From assembly GCA_029255685.2 (NCBI GenBank), contig CM055318.2:3167001-3231000 (forward strand): a stretch of DNA of 64,000 nt. Reading direction: 5' to 3'. Both the position numbers and the translations under genes were made by a program. This stretch comes from Silene conica. Taxonomy: Eukaryota > Streptophyta > Magnoliopsida > Caryophyllales > Caryophyllaceae. This document shows positions 1 to 14,400 of the stretch, piece by piece (within the stretch, counting starts at the first letter, position 1; every line of letters begins with the position of its first letter). The notes under the pieces are model-generated. The model had not been told where the DNA came from and searched no databases. It was given only the letters and a program-made list of their open reading frames with translations.

Positions 1-559
1 TTGGTTTCCCATGCAATCAAATAATAAAACCGTTACTATTAATTACATAATGTAATTACCAACAAAATATTAATTATAGAGCTAACTATTATATTTTCAA
101 TAACCATTTTCGTGTCTCTATTGCTCGAAAAGTGCAACGGCCAACCTTCTCTTTTTCTTCTCCTCATTTGTCTTCTACAATATGTAAATAGTTAAAATAT
201 CAATTTGACGAACATAATTTTTCCTGTTCTGAAATTATAAGTCTCTAAACAGTACAATTTTTCTTCTAAAAAATCACAAAATCGAATTACCATCATGGCT
301 ATTGCACCGTTACTTACTATTAACCAACTACGTTCTACGCGAAATTTTTATTCTATTACTAAAACCTTCTTTTATTGGAAAGTTATAAGTTTCCATTTTT
401 AATTATATTTTACGCTTTTCAAGTTTTACGTCAAACTTTTAATGTCAACATGTTCTTATATATCTTATGTTATAGATATATCCTTTTATTTTTCTTTAAA
501 GTATTTATATATACACTACATACATTATTAGTATATCTAACAACTTTAATTGATCATTT

Positions 560-612
560 CCCGTCAAAATTAAAATTGAACAACCCGTGAATTTTCACGG
601 GTGTTATGCTAG
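560..612 (+). mobile_element. Helitron 3' terminus
   Basis: A GC-rich hairpin (stem CCCGTGA/TCACGGG, 584-601) is followed 7 bases later by CTAG (609-612) and then T. This is the standard plant Helitron 3' end. The 5' end (TC plus TATATTA-like) was not found in the window, so the body probably begins outside it or has decayed. Confidence 0.6.
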
Positions 613-802
613 TATATTTAAAAGTAGGACGAATATACAAGTTTTAATTTGAAATTTGTCATCATGTTATTAATCCCCTTTATGGACGTAAAGTCACTAT
701 CTTAAATTTCAGTTTCAGATTTCGTAATTTTACTTCAGAAATGTTAAAATTATAAAAGTTTAATTTAGTTCTTACTAGTTCAACTCGATTTTTTTTGAAA
801 GA
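613..802. other. AT-rich spacer
   Basis: No gene, RNA or clear element was seen in this stretch, only AT-rich sequence between the Helitron end and the dispersed repeat. Confidence 0.5.
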
Positions 803-1180
803 AAAACGAGGCTCAATTATATTAAATCGATCTCCGCCGAACTAGTGACGGATTCGGGAAAATCAGATACAAGAACTCGTTCCTCCCCGATCCTTAAACA
901 CATTCGGGAAAACGAGGCTCAATTATATTAAACCGTTCAACTCGATTTAAATCTTATAAGTTTGGGAAATTCAACTCTTTTAAATTTAGTTAAAATCTTA
1001 TAAGTTTAGTTTTTAAAAAGTTACGATTCTATAAGTTCAATTTAGAAACTCTTAACATCAAGTTAACTTCGAATCTTATATTTGGTCAGTTCAAATTCTA
1101 TATCTTCAAAATAGTTCAGTTCTTTTAAATTGAGTTCATAAAAGTTAAAACTATATAAATTTAGTTCCAATTTCTTTTAA
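803..1180. repeat. Dispersed direct repeat, copy 1
   Basis: This about 378-bp block is nearly identical to 28201-28567 in the same orientation. The only obvious difference is 11 extra bases here, around 1059-1069. Both copies start with an A-run plus ACGAGGCTCAATTATATTAAA, a motif that recurs about 105 bp inside each copy. No coding potential or terminal inverted repeat was recognised. The superfamily is unknown. Confidence 0.8.
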
Positions 1181-1828
1181 GTAAAGTAATCGTTAATTAC
1201 GTCTACAAATTACCGTTAATAATATTTCTAAAATCAAACCAATTGTTTTCAGAATCCATTCTCGTTTGGCATATTTCAACAAAACTCACATCGGTCCACA
1301 ACACATGCATGAAATTGAGTCGTAGAGACGATTATTTGTCCGGTTATTAGTCTTCTAATTGACCGTAAAAATCATACAACAACGTAACAAAATATTACAA
1401 CCAGTGACGAACCCAAGTATGGATTATGGAATGTCGGCTTGTCGCATGCACCCCCTAAACAATAACCAAAAAAATACAGTCCTTCTTCTGCTTTACTACA
1501 CTAGCTAAATAGTACTTCATTCTTACATTGCTGGAATATTTGAATCCCGACCTCTAACGTCAAATCCTGCTTTCGCTATATCGAGTCTAATATATCATCA
1601 TAAGGGGTCAATAATAAGGCGATAAGGTCTTAATCTAATATGCACACGTTGTTCGAGTTATAATATTATTCCATTATTTTCGTTGTTCTTGCTCGAACAG
1701 TCAAACACGAGATCTGATCTGGTTGCGCTCAATCACTACAAATGTGTAAGTGATCGATAACGATGTCATGCACAACTTTGCGAGTTACGTACGAATGTTA
1801 CATAACATTCGAGTTTATACATGCATTA
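1181..1828. other. AT-rich intergenic sequence
   Basis: No open frame, RNA gene or recognisable repeat was found here. Confidence 0.4.
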
Positions 1829-1836
1829 GCTCTAAC

Positions 1837-1941
1837 CAGGGACGAAGTTAGGGTAAAATTTTGACCAGGGACGAAGTTAGTTATTTTTCAAAGTTCAGCC
1901 CGGGCCATGGCCCATCTGGCCCTTACTGTGCTTCGTCTATG
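1837..1941. mobile_element. hAT-like MITE (CGAAG-type TIR)
   Basis: The 105-bp element begins CAGGGACGAAGTTAG and ends with the reverse complement of CATAGACGAAG. It is flanked by an imperfect 8-bp duplication (GCTCTAAC at 1829-1836, GCTCTACC at 1942-1949). Its ends match the larger elements at 4739-5123 and 58175-58468. An 8-bp target duplication suggests the hAT superfamily. The assignment is inference. Confidence 0.5.
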
Positions 1942-1949
1942 GCTCTACC

Positions 1950-2890
1950 AACAGGGAGACGGGACGGTGTGATAATTTAGTTAAGAAGACTTTTACACAT
2001 AGTAAATAGAGATAAAAATAAATAATGTTATAGGTATGCCGATATAGAGGAGTACAAGACTAAGAGTAGGCCCTCTTCTTTTGAAAGCTAAAAAAAGAGT
2101 CAAAAAGTTCCCAAGAATAACAAAATCTCACAGCCCATAATAACGAAAAAGTAAAACAGAAGGCAGCTCTTATAATTAATTAATTAAGAACAGAATAACA
2201 GGATTTCAAGTTTCAATAGCATAAGACGGTCTCATACGAGAATTTGTTAATTAACCGTTGAAAGGCGACTGACTACTCGTTTTGCAATATTTCCTAATGT
2301 TATACTGTTTTCAATTTGTGACGGACTCTGTTGGTGTTCAACGAGAATTGTGTTCATTTTTAGCGAGATAAGCATCTATAAAACAACAAGAAGATCAACC
2401 TTCCGAGTTATCAATTATAAATTAGGGTTATTTCATAGGAATAATCCAACATATATCACATCTTCTCATATTAATCACTACTAACCGTGCCTCATATCGA
2501 GATATGATAGATTCTTATGGCCTTCCAGTATCATAATCATACCTGCAACCGTTACTTTAAACGTAGAAATACTCAAGCAAAGGAATTGGCGATGAGAGAA
2601 GCTCTGCTATAATCTAGCAGATAGCCACAGCCAGGAATCTCAGATATTGTCAGGCTTCGAATTGATTTGCAGCAAAAGGCCAGTTGAAAAATGGTGTAGA
2701 TATCACAATGTGCTTCTTCCAACATATTCAAATGTTCAAACATATAATTGTGACATAAGTTATGGAAACACCGATTGAAAAGTGAAAGCAGGCAGATAAA
2801 GAGATTTCAGTGAAGGTAACCTACAATGAACAATTCACAAATTCATAAATCAAAGTAACGGGAATAAAAGTAGGCTCATGCAAGTATGTT
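1950..2890. other. Intergenic sequence without recognised features
   Basis: AT-rich DNA. No open frame, splice-like exon series or RNA gene was recognised. Confidence 0.4.
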
Positions 2891-2909
2891 TATAAGTGCA
2901 CCTTTGTTC

Positions 2910-3275
2910 TTGTTTATGGAAAATAATTTTTACTTTTGTAAAGAAGTTTTTATTAAAAAAAAGTAGTTCTTGATAAAATTATCCATGTTTGGCCAAAATT
3001 TTTAAAAATCTATTTTTATCGGTTTTATCGTGTTTGGCATAACTAGTTTCTATCAATTTTTTTGGATTTTGGCGCTCAAATAACTTAAAAGCAACGTGAA
3101 AAGAGAAGAAGTAACAATTTGCTACTTCTGTTTCTAGGGGTTTCTAGGAGTCACTTTTAGAATTTTTGTTTAATAAAATTAATTTTTAGTTTTTTAAAAA
3201 GTAGTGTTTGATACAGCTTCTATTTTGGTTGAAAAAACAATTGAAAAGCAGGGCCAAACACGTACTAAATTAAAT
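2910..3275. mobile_element. Possible degenerate MITE
   Basis: AT-rich sequence with inward-facing TTTGGCC-type motifs (CATGTTTGGCCAAA near 2985, GGCCAAACACG near 3256) and poly-A/poly-T subterminal stretches. This is typical of decayed plant DNA transposons. Boundaries and target duplication could not be fixed. Confidence 0.3.
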
Positions 3276-3331
3276 GAAAAACAACTTACAACTGTGCTAT
3301 ATCAATTCTGATCGAAGACGGATTAATTCCG

Positions 3332-4280
<949 letters not shown>

Positions 4281-4389
4281 GATTAAAATAAAAACCACCT
4301 ACTAAAGTCTAAACATGCAAATATGCAATTAATGTTTTATTAAATTTTATCTCTCATAATTTTAATTCTCACTTAGTCACTTTTTAGTT

Positions 4390-4740
4390 TCAGAGCCTTA
4401 TGAGTGTAACTCTAATATTACACAAGATGGTTGTACGAGTGTAACTTTGTTTTTTTTAATGCGGTTTTGTATAAACATTTATGAGTGTTGTACGAGTGTA
4501 ATTTTATTTTTTTAATGCGTTTCTGTATATATAAATTTTTTAGTAAGTCTTGTTTGCGACGGGTCACTATTTGTGACGGATATTTTGTGAGATAAAATGG
4601 ATACCAAATGAGTTAGTGGAGAAAAGAGACCACAGGAATAGTGTTGGAGAGAGAGAGAGAGAAAGGGTATTTTGTGAGAGAAAACAGTACCCGTCACAAG
4701 CTTGCGACGGATAGTAAGTGTAACTCTAATGTTGTACTCA
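4390..4740. repeat. 22-bp minisatellite, left portion (diverged)
   Basis: Scattered copies of the GAGTGTAACTCTAAT / GTTGTACGAGTGTAAC unit also seen at 5124-5211 and 5965-6345. A palindromic MITE (4549-4711) interrupts this part, and it runs into the hAT-like element at 4739. Confidence 0.55.
4549..4711. mobile_element. Palindromic TGACGG-type MITE
   Basis: This 163-bp element has GCGACGGGTCAC near the left end and CCCGTCACAAGCTTGCGACGG at the right. An exact 8-bp duplication, TAGTAAGT, flanks it (4541-4548 and 4712-4719). A GA-rich stretch lies inside. Related sequences occur at 15.5, 15.8, 20.8, 27.8, 40.8, 41.0 and 48.9 kb. It has no coding capacity. Confidence 0.6.
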
Positions 4741-5123
4741 GAGGCGAAGCTAAGGCAGGGCCCGAGGGGCCACTGCCCGGGCTCGAGATAAATTAATTTA
4801 TGTATAGTATTGTAGTCAATTTAATTGTATGGCTTAGTTGGTATATGCTAATTACATCTAGTTATGAGATCGTGGGTTATATTCCTCCTATGGTCAAATT
4901 TTGATGTATTTATTATGTTTATTTTTTTCCAATCATACTTATTCCTCTTCATTTATCATTCTCCAACAAAATATTTTGCTCTTTATTTTTTAATACTTTT
5001 ATCCTTTATATTCCTTCCTCATACAAAAATCAAGTTATTATAGTATTATAACATGATTTAATTGTATGATTAATAGTACAAGTTTTCGGCCCCCTCACAG
5101 ATTTCATTCTAGCTTCGTCCATG
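4739..5123. mobile_element. hAT-like MITE inserted in the minisatellite
   Basis: A 385-bp element starting CAGAGGCGAAGCTA and ending with the reverse complement of CATGGACGAAGCTA. An exact 8-bp duplication GTTGTACT (4731-4738 and 5124-5131) flanks it. The duplicated bases belong to the 22-bp minisatellite unit, so the element landed inside the array. Same family as 1837-1941 and 58175-58468. Confidence 0.65.
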
Positions 5124-5211
5124 GTTGTACTAGTCTAACTCTATTGTTGTACGAGTGTAACTTCATTGTTGTATGAGTGTAACCTCATTGTTTTATCAGT
5201 GTAACTTCATT

Positions 5212-5964
5212 TGTAGGCACGAAAATTTTATTAAAGTGCCGAAAATAAAATAAAATAAATTATTTTAAGTTAATATCAAATTTTTTGCTTAAGGGGGAAG
5301 AAGACAACACAGCCCCTGTTCATCACGCCCGACCCCAAGCACACAAAACACTGCTCTCCTATTCCTATTTTCTCAAATTTGCACATTTATACAAATGGGG
5401 TCAAAAGCAAACCAAAAGGCCAATTGGGCGCAAAAGCAAACCAAGTGGTCAGTTGAGCCCAAAATCAAACCAAATGATCAATTGAGCCTAAATGAGAAGT
5501 CAAGTTCGCAAGCAAAGCCCAAATTCAAGCTCCTTTGTCAAGGGAGAAAGTCATTTTACAAGAGAGAAAGCCCATTTGTTACACTTTTCCACCATTTGAA
5601 GGAAAAAAAATCATTTTACAAGAGAGAAAGTCATTTGTTAAAAATGAGGAGAAAAAAGAAATCAAAAGCTCTCAAATTCTCCCTACAAATCACACTTACA
5701 AGTAGACAACAAACACCTTAAAATCGTGCCGCCTACTTAAGAAAACTCAAATCAAATTCAAGCATGGAAGAGAGATTTAAGTCAACGTGACCCTCTCGAG
5801 AAGCTAAAATCAAGCAAACGAGCCTCGAAGATTGTATACTCGTACTTTTAATATTGTTGAAGAATTAGTGGAATAATAGAGGTTGTACACATAACTTTTC
5901 TGATATTATATAAACTTATTTGCCTCTCTATTTTGTGTATTGCGATACAAAATTTGTTGCTACG
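5212..5964. mobile_element. Possible solo LTR
   Basis: A 753-bp block interrupts the minisatellite. It begins TGTAGGC and ends TTGCTACG (expected CA changed to CG), and is flanked by TCATT/CCATT, a 5-bp duplication with one mismatch. A TATA-like region (about 5911) precedes a short 3' part, as in LTRs. Short open frames of 66 and 108 codons inside resemble no known protein. Tandem AAGAGAGAAAG motifs occur at 5545-5640. LTR status is inference. Confidence 0.4.
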
Positions 5965-6345
5965 CCATTGTTGTACGAGTGTAACTCTATTATTTTATCG
6001 GTGTAACTCTATTATTTTATCGGTGTAACTCGATTGTTTTATTAGTGTAACTCGATTGTTTTATTAGTGAAACTCAATTGTTTTGTCCGTGTAACTCCAT
6101 TGTTTTATCAGTGTAACTCCATTATTTTATCAGTGTAACTCCATTATACATTGTTTTATCAGTGTAACTCCATTATTTTATAAGTGTAACTCTATTGTAC
6201 ATTGTTTTATTAGTGTAATTCCATTGTTTTATCGTGTAACTCTATTATTTTATCAGTGTAAATTCATTGTTTTATTAGTGTATCAGTGTAAATTCATTAT
6301 TTTATTAGTGTAAATTCATTGTTTTATTAGTGTAATTCCATTGAC
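5965..6345. repeat. 22-bp minisatellite array
   Basis: About 17 tandem copies of a unit close to ATTGTTTTATCAGTGTAACTCC, with point variants (TCGG, TTAG, TCAG) and occasional 7-bp insertions. The same unit occurs at 4390-4740 and 5124-5211. The array was probably once longer and has been split by transposon insertions. Confidence 0.85.
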
Positions 6346-6780
6346 TCAACTCTATTTGATACTAACAAATAACCCCTGAATTTTTCCCAAAGTAACTTGA
6401 TACTAACACACCTAAAACTACCGAAACCCTAATTAACCTAACCTACATCTAACCTAATTGACCTATTTATCAAGTTTAAAATGAATCTCTATTTTTAATT
6501 GACTCAACCTACAAAAGTATCCACTTGCTTTGTAGTGAGAACACACTATTCATCTTCAACTTGTGACAGAAATAGTTTAGTGGTTATGCATTTTACTAAG
6601 GAATGGGAGGTCTTGTATTCAATTTTTCAGAGGGCCTTAATATGTTTACTACTGGTCCTGCTCCACGCCTCAAGTTAATATTAAATTATTAACATAGAAA
6701 TTGCTTATAATATTATTTAAATACTTCGTATAAAGTAGAGAGGAAAACATATTCAAAATAAAAACTTAAATTTATTGACT
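6346..6780. other. Spacer without recognised features
   Basis: AT-rich sequence between the minisatellite and the GGGCC-rich element. No gene was recognised. Confidence 0.4.
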
Positions 6781-6785
6781 GAAAC

Positions 6786-7362
6786 TAGACCTGATCATGG
6801 GCCGGGCTGGACGGGTTTGGGTCTGGCTCGTGCTAAATAAACGACCCAAATACACGGGCCAGACTGGGTCAAAAAAGTGGCCAGATTTTTTGGCCCAAGC
6901 CCATAATTGTTCGGGTTATAATGGGCCTCGGGCCAAAATGGCCAAAACAATATAATACGAAACAATCAACAAAATGGATATGTGAACAAACTATTAGCAA
7001 CGAAATAAACTTTTATTTGACTTCGACATTTTTGGTAGAAAACAATCCCATAGTACCATGATAAAAATATAAAAATATCCGTAAAGTTATAATTCAAAGC
7101 ATTAGTGATATTAGATTAAAGTGTGATCTGATATACGGTTTCAACTTTTGAAACTTTTTTTTAAAAAAAAAATAATTTCGAGCCAGGTCGGGCCAAAACT
7201 CGCACCTTTAGGTTGGCCCAACCCCGGCCCTATATTTATATCGGACTTCTTTTGGGCCGTACCACGGATTTTTTGGGCCAAACTATTAAGGCCCAAACCC
7301 GAGAAAAAATTGAATTGAACCGAATCGAGCCATCGGACCTGAGCCATTTGATCAGCTCTAAG
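6786..7362. mobile_element. GGGCC-rich element abutting DIM1 fragment B
   Basis: The left end (GACCTGATCATGGGCCGGGC) and the right end (reverse complement GAGCTGATCAAATGGCTCAG) form an imperfect inverted repeat around GGGCC/GGCCC-rich arms, a very common plant repeat type. The right arm from 7278 is included in the block duplicated at 9218-10091, so it was present before that duplication. Overlapping open frames are low-complexity shadows. The superfamily is uncertain. Confidence 0.45.
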
Positions 7363-7418
7363 TCTGAAACACCCAAGAAAAAAAAATGTAAACTATTGTT
7401 CACGATCGAGCGAGTAAT

Positions 7419-7448
7419 TGGGCCAGGCTGATATCACAACTAAGCCCA
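7419..7448 (+). promoter_or_regulatory. Paired site II (TGGGCY) motifs upstream of DIM1 copy B
   Basis: TGGGCC (7419-7424) and AGCCCA (7443-7448, TGGGCT on the other strand) lie about 120-145 bp before the ATG of copy B. A TC-rich leader follows. Such motifs are established promoter elements of plant ribosome-biogenesis and translation genes, which fits DIM1. Copy C carries the same pair. The intact minus-strand gene keeps one TGGGCT at 19912-19917. Confidence 0.5.
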
Positions 7449-7457
7449 ATATAATAA

Positions 7458-10091
<2,634 letters not shown>

Positions 10092-11160
10092 GTGTGAGTG
10101 TAAGACCTTACTTTCTCCGTCAATTGTTTGAATTTAAGGTATACAAATGAATGGGATGTAGGGAGGGGATTGATTTATAGTTATGTTTGCTGAATTGTTC
10201 ACTGATTCTCGTGTAAGACGGTTTTATAATAATTTGATATGAGATGGGATCTTAGGAGTTAAGTGTCAAAAATGGAATTGATGAGATTTGATATGAATTT
10301 TTGGTGTTAACATGTGAGATTTGCTAGGATTCTTGGTTAAATTTCATGGTTGAATCTGTAGCTATTAGGATATTAGGCTTAGAGTTCTATCATCGATTTA
10401 TTGATGATTTATTGGGTGTCATGTATTATATCAATGTAAAACCCTCAATTAATAATACAATTAGTTTTATTCCCGTGCAAAAAAATACACGGGTCAAATT
10501 TAAACTATTATATACTAATCTTGTATAAATATAAGTAAATATAAAATAATTTTATCAACAATTAAATAAAAAAATATGAATTGAAATTTAATTAGAGAAT
10601 CAACAATGAATTAAATTGAACCGATTATTTGTTCACTAAAACTTGGAAGAGACGGTCTTTCAATAAATTATTGAGAGACCGTTCTTTTGTACCCTTTTAT
10701 TTGTATTTTGTGCACCTTTTGTTATTAATCGTACCATAATAATTTCGTAGCTATTCACATAGTAAATGTAGTTATTTTATCTTTAGTCATGATTTGTACC
10801 ATTTTTATTACTTTTAGTACCACTTTTTCTTAAATTTGTACAATAGTTTCTCAATAAGCTTATTGAGAGGCGGTCTCTCAGAAGAGCTACTGTTATTTGT
10901 TATCCTTTTCCATAACAGGATGTCTCAGTCATTTGTTGTATTTTCTATTTTAGGAATGAACTTGATGAGCAATTTAATCATTCATACCCGACTTGTTCCA
11001 CTTGTCATTTATTAATTGGTCATCATTCATTTATTTTGTCTTTGTGTAAAAAAGAAATGATAACAATTGACCAGAACATAGGTAGTATAACGTAATTAAG
11101 TAAAAATTCTCAGCCGCACCTTACCTTCTCACTAAAAGATTCTCAATTCTCATTCTCACT
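10092..11160. other. AT-rich spacer with decayed repeat pieces
   Basis: No gene seen. A hairpin CCCGTG...CACGGG with TTTTATT/AATAAAAC flanks near 10461-10496 resembles a decayed minus-strand Helitron 3' end (CTAA in place of CTAG). Near 10640-10690 and 10850-10890 an inverted pair (AGAGACGGTCTTTCAATAA / TTATTGAGAGGCGGTCTCTC) marks a small palindromic MITE of about 240 bp. Confidence 0.4.
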
Positions 11161-11335
11161 AGAGCTGTTCAAATGCGGGCTTGAGTCGAACTTGGGCCGG
11201 GTCGTGAAGAAAAAAGTTACCCGTTAAGACTTAGTGGGCGGACCGGGCCATAGTTATGGGCCAATTATCCTTGCCCTTACCCGCCCTTTATACAAAAGTC
11301 GGGCGGCCCACGGGCCAATGGGCCATAATATAAAA
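11161..11335. repeat. GGGCC-rich repeat
   Basis: Begins AGAGCTGTTCAAATGCGGGC and contains many GGGCC/GGCCC words. It is the same general class as 6786-7362 and is probably a partial element, because a matching right end was not found. The following 11336-12196 is AT-rich, with an (AAATT)n stretch at about 12043-12070 and no gene. Confidence 0.4.
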
Positions 11336-12196
11336 TTTTAACTGTTAAAATAGTACTATTTACTAAAATCTCTTTATCTGCCTGCTAACCTACAATGTAA
11401 TCATTGTATAAATCAAATAGATCGATTTTATAAAATAAAAGTTTCACAATATAATTACCGTAAATTAGAAAAATGAGATATATCACCGGTAGTACCGAGT
11501 TTGAGTACTATTTAACACATCACACTATCATTATTATCCTTGGTATAAATCAAATGGATTTTCTACAATATAAATTTTCATTGCAATAATGTTTTCCCAA
11601 GTAACAAAAGACAAATCCTAGATGCTCCAATCCCTATCAATGCTCTGAGCTTGTTGGCGGAGTCGGGATTTACAATTAAAAAAGACGGAAAATAAAATCA
11701 GCGAATAAATAATAACATAACAAAAACTTTTAAAAAAAATCTGAAATTTTAACTAAAAAAATTGTTTTTCTCTCGGCTTATGCTATAGTTTCCTGATAAT
11801 AATATGCATCAATGCATGCACATTATGCAATAAATTTGATAAAAATAAATGAAAAAAAAACACTTAATGTACATGATCGTAAATTTTGTTATACATCCGT
11901 CTTAAAAATTGCATTTAATTTGTTCATTTGATCAAATTAATGAACAATGAAACAATGTCATCATCATCAAAAAAAAATATTAAGAAACAAATTACACTAA
12001 TATTCATTTAATCTAATGCCACAAATTACATCAACCAAACAAATTAAATTAAATTAAATTAAGTTAAATTACATGACCAAATTCCTCATAATTTTTTTGT
12101 TATCCCCTCCCTCCCTCCTCTATTTTTCCCTAATTTAATTTCCTTCTGATCAGAACAATAACATTATCATAAAACCGTCTCATACATCGCTATATT

Positions 12197-12511
12197 TCAA
12201 TACCCGTGAACCAACTCGGAGACTTTATTTTTAAACCAACGTAACCCTTTCTTAATAGAAGCTTTGACTTTACCTTCCATTGTATAAACCTTATACTTTA
12301 CAACTCGTTTCTTCCTCTTCATCTCCGGATCATTGAGTCTTCCCCATTTCTTATTCCCTTTTTTCGAGTCACGGCTCGGCCGTGGCACGTCTATTTGGTA
12401 CGGCAAGAACTCGGGTGGCTCGTCGCGAGCCGCGTACACTCGACCACTCGTTACCATGCTATGGTCCCTCCTTGTGTCTAATCGATGATGACTCGACCCA
12501 AAATCACCCAT
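12197..12511 (-). CDS. DUF3511 family protein
   Basis: A single-exon frame of 104 residues. The N-terminal half is polar and variable. The C-terminal half carries the basic signature of the plant-specific DUF3511 family: WGRLNDPEMKRKKRVVKYKV around residues 57-76, then a Lys-rich stretch ending NKVSELVHGY. The length is normal for this family of small, mostly intronless proteins. Function is unknown, and the very basic C-terminus could bind nucleic acid or be nuclear, which is inference. A TATATAAAT box lies about 80 bp upstream (12588-12596). No signal peptide or membrane segment is visible. The minus-strand neighbour upstream is the orphan peptidase-like exon at 14.4 kb. The gene looks intact. 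Confidence 0.85.
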   Translation of the reverse strand: MGDFGSSHHRLDTRRDHSMVTSGRVYAARDEPPEFLPYQIDVPRPSRDSKKGNKKWGRLNDPEMKRKKRVVKYKVYTMEGKVKASIKKGLRWFKNKVSELVHGY

Positions 12512-12587
12512 TTTATCGTAAAAACGTATATAATTTTGTATATATATAAATATGTATATGAGATTATTTTGTTAGATTGTTAGGAGG

Positions 12588-12596
12588 ATTTATATA
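12588..12596 (-). promoter_or_regulatory. TATA box of the DUF3511 gene
   Basis: TATATAAAT on the minus strand, about 80 bp before the ATG at 12511, preceded by a C/T-rich patch. Position and sequence fit a plant core promoter. The region is AT-rich, so chance occurrence is possible. Confidence 0.4.
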
Positions 12597-12779
12597 TTTG
12601 GAGGGGTGTATAATACTATCATTTATAATGTATGATTTATAGTATGATTTATGAAGAAGAATGTAACGTGGAGAAAATAATTGTTTAATAACGTAGCTAG
12701 TAGTAGAAGAAATTGGCATTATATATCAATTGGAGGATTACAACAACATGTATATATCTGATCGTATAGATTTCGAGTT

Positions 12780-13320
12780 TTGTAACAAATAATTTGAAAT
12801 TATGCATCTATCTTACGAGCTTTATTGAAAAGAAGTTAAACATCATTATAAAAAAGTTGTAAATCAAAACATTATATTAAAACTCAAAAATAATACATAT
12901 AAAACTCAAAATTTTTAATTTTAACACTAAAAAATTATAATGCAAGAAAAAATTGTTAAAAGTTCGAAAAAATTTGTATGTAAGCTCAATTAAATTTGTA
13001 TTAGATGTACGGTGGTCATATACATCTGGAAGTATAGTGCTATTTGTGATTATATATACGTAAATTCTTATTTCAGACAAATAGCTAGGTCCGTCTTAAA
13101 CAATAAAATTAGTTAAATAAATTGATGAAATAAAAAATATAATACCTAAATAATCAGTAAAAGGATTATAGTGTAATACATTCGATGTATTACTGTCAGT
13201 TTTTAATTTTTTAGCATTATAATAAAAATTTGAGTTTAGTTTTATGAGTTATGAGTTTTACTGTTTTATTAAAATTTGAGTTTAGTTTTATGAATTATGC
13301 TTATCTCGCTAATACTACAT
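12780..13320. repeat. GAGTTTTA/TAAAACTC-type dispersed AT-rich repeat
   Basis: AT-rich sequence with phrases such as AAAACTCAAAATTTTTAATT and TTATAATGCA. These recur at about 20.23-20.40, 28.72-29.09, 33.38-33.66, 35.88-36.17 and 47.28-47.56 kb in either orientation. Probably one non-autonomous element family. The ends were not resolved. Confidence 0.45.
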
Positions 13321-13460
13321 AAAGAATCAAAATTTCCCAATTGCAGCAAGAAAACTTAAGAACTTCAGTCAATCTGAAAGGAAGATGCAATAAAGATTGC
13401 ACCTTTAGGTATATAATAAGAAAAACAAATCAAAAAATTGGCAGCAAAACAAGACATTTC

Positions 13461-13555
13461 AACATCATAGCCTTAGTCCCAAAAAGATTTGGGGTCGGCT
13501 GACATGTCATGTCTGAAACCATCCGGGGTAACAAATAAAATAAAAAATGCTAACA
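13461..13555 (-). mobile_element. SINE-like retroposon fragment (GGGGTCGGCT family)
   Basis: Contains CCTTAGTCCCAAAAAGATTT followed by GGGGTCGGCTGACATG, a core shared with the better-preserved insertion at 25380-25545 and with pieces near 22.06 and 55.45 kb. Reading the minus strand as sense gives the GTT-tail orientation. Confidence 0.5.
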
Positions 13556-14075
13556 AAATCAACATTTCCATCAACATTGCCCCACTACCATAATAATTCC
13601 CGCAAACTGCAGGGTAAAGGGGATCGGATGTAAGTTACTCGTGTTAGCGATACAAAGAAGCTGAACCCAAAATGCAACAACAAGAATCAATCACTGAAAC
13701 CATAGAATCAAACTTTCTCCATAAACTTTTCTCTTCACTAGTAAGTTTAGAAAAGAACCATAAAAATGTAAAATAGGACATAAAAGGGTTGATCAAAACC
13801 AACTCTTTAAGCCAATGCAACAACTACTTTCGATAACATTACAAAACCAGTCCAATTTTTCCAATGCTAGCAAGAAAAATAACAACTTCAGCCAATCAGG
13901 AAAGGAAATTGCAATCAAAGATTAACCCAATTTCTAATTGAGCGGTAAGGGGTCGGACGTAGACAGTTTTACCCCTAGTGTTACAACTTTAGGTATGAAT
14001 TAAATCAAAAACAATAATTGGCAACAAATGAATTAACCAGCCTAAGCAAAGTGCTAACAAAATCAGCATTTCCAT

Positions 14076-14097
14076 AAACCCTAACCCTAACCCTAAA
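14076..14097. repeat. Short interstitial telomere-like repeat
   Basis: Three consecutive CCCTAA units within AAACCCTAACCCTAACCC. This is too short to be a telomere relic with confidence. Single AAACCCTAA telo-boxes are common near plant translation-related genes. Confidence 0.5.
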
Positions 14098-14400
14098 ACA
14101 ATCACAGCAACAACAACATTACCCCCATGACTCAATACCTCTCGCAAATTGTATTAGCAACCCCAACAAACTGAATCGAAAATGCAACAAGAAAAAACAA
14201 TTACTGAATCCAAAGAATCAAACTTTATCAACATAAAGGATCAAAATCCCAGATTTCACTAACAAAAACACAAACCCAGCAACAAATTACTACAATCCTT
14301 TAGAAACAAACAACAAAATCAACAAAATTAACAAACTAAGATTGAATTTTGATTAAGAATAATCAAAATAAACAGGATTAAGAAAAAAGGGTAGGTATAC

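Larger units (their letters stand above)
13340..14235. repeat. Diverged tandem duplication, probably intronic
   Basis: 13340-13735 and about 13868-14235 share ordered blocks (CAGCAAGAAAA, ACAAAATCAACATTTCCAT, GAAAATGCAACAA-type, ATAGAATCAAACTTT). This indicates an old tandem duplication of about 400-500 bp. It lies directly downstream of the orphan peptidase-like exon and may have been its first intron. The first copy carries a SINE-like insertion at about 13461-13555. Confidence 0.55.

Noticed and set aside
5965..6345. CRISPR-like array
   Set aside because: The repeats are contiguous 22-bp units without unique spacers and the DNA is plant nuclear. It is a minisatellite.
7141..7431. Overlapping frames rich in Gly/Ala/Gln near 7.2 kb
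   Set aside because: They read through GGGCC/GGCCC repeat arms on both strands. Low complexity, no family match.
14076..14097. Interstitial telomere scar marking a chromosome fusion
   Set aside because: Only three CCCTAA units inside an A/C-rich duplicated spacer. Much too short for that claim.
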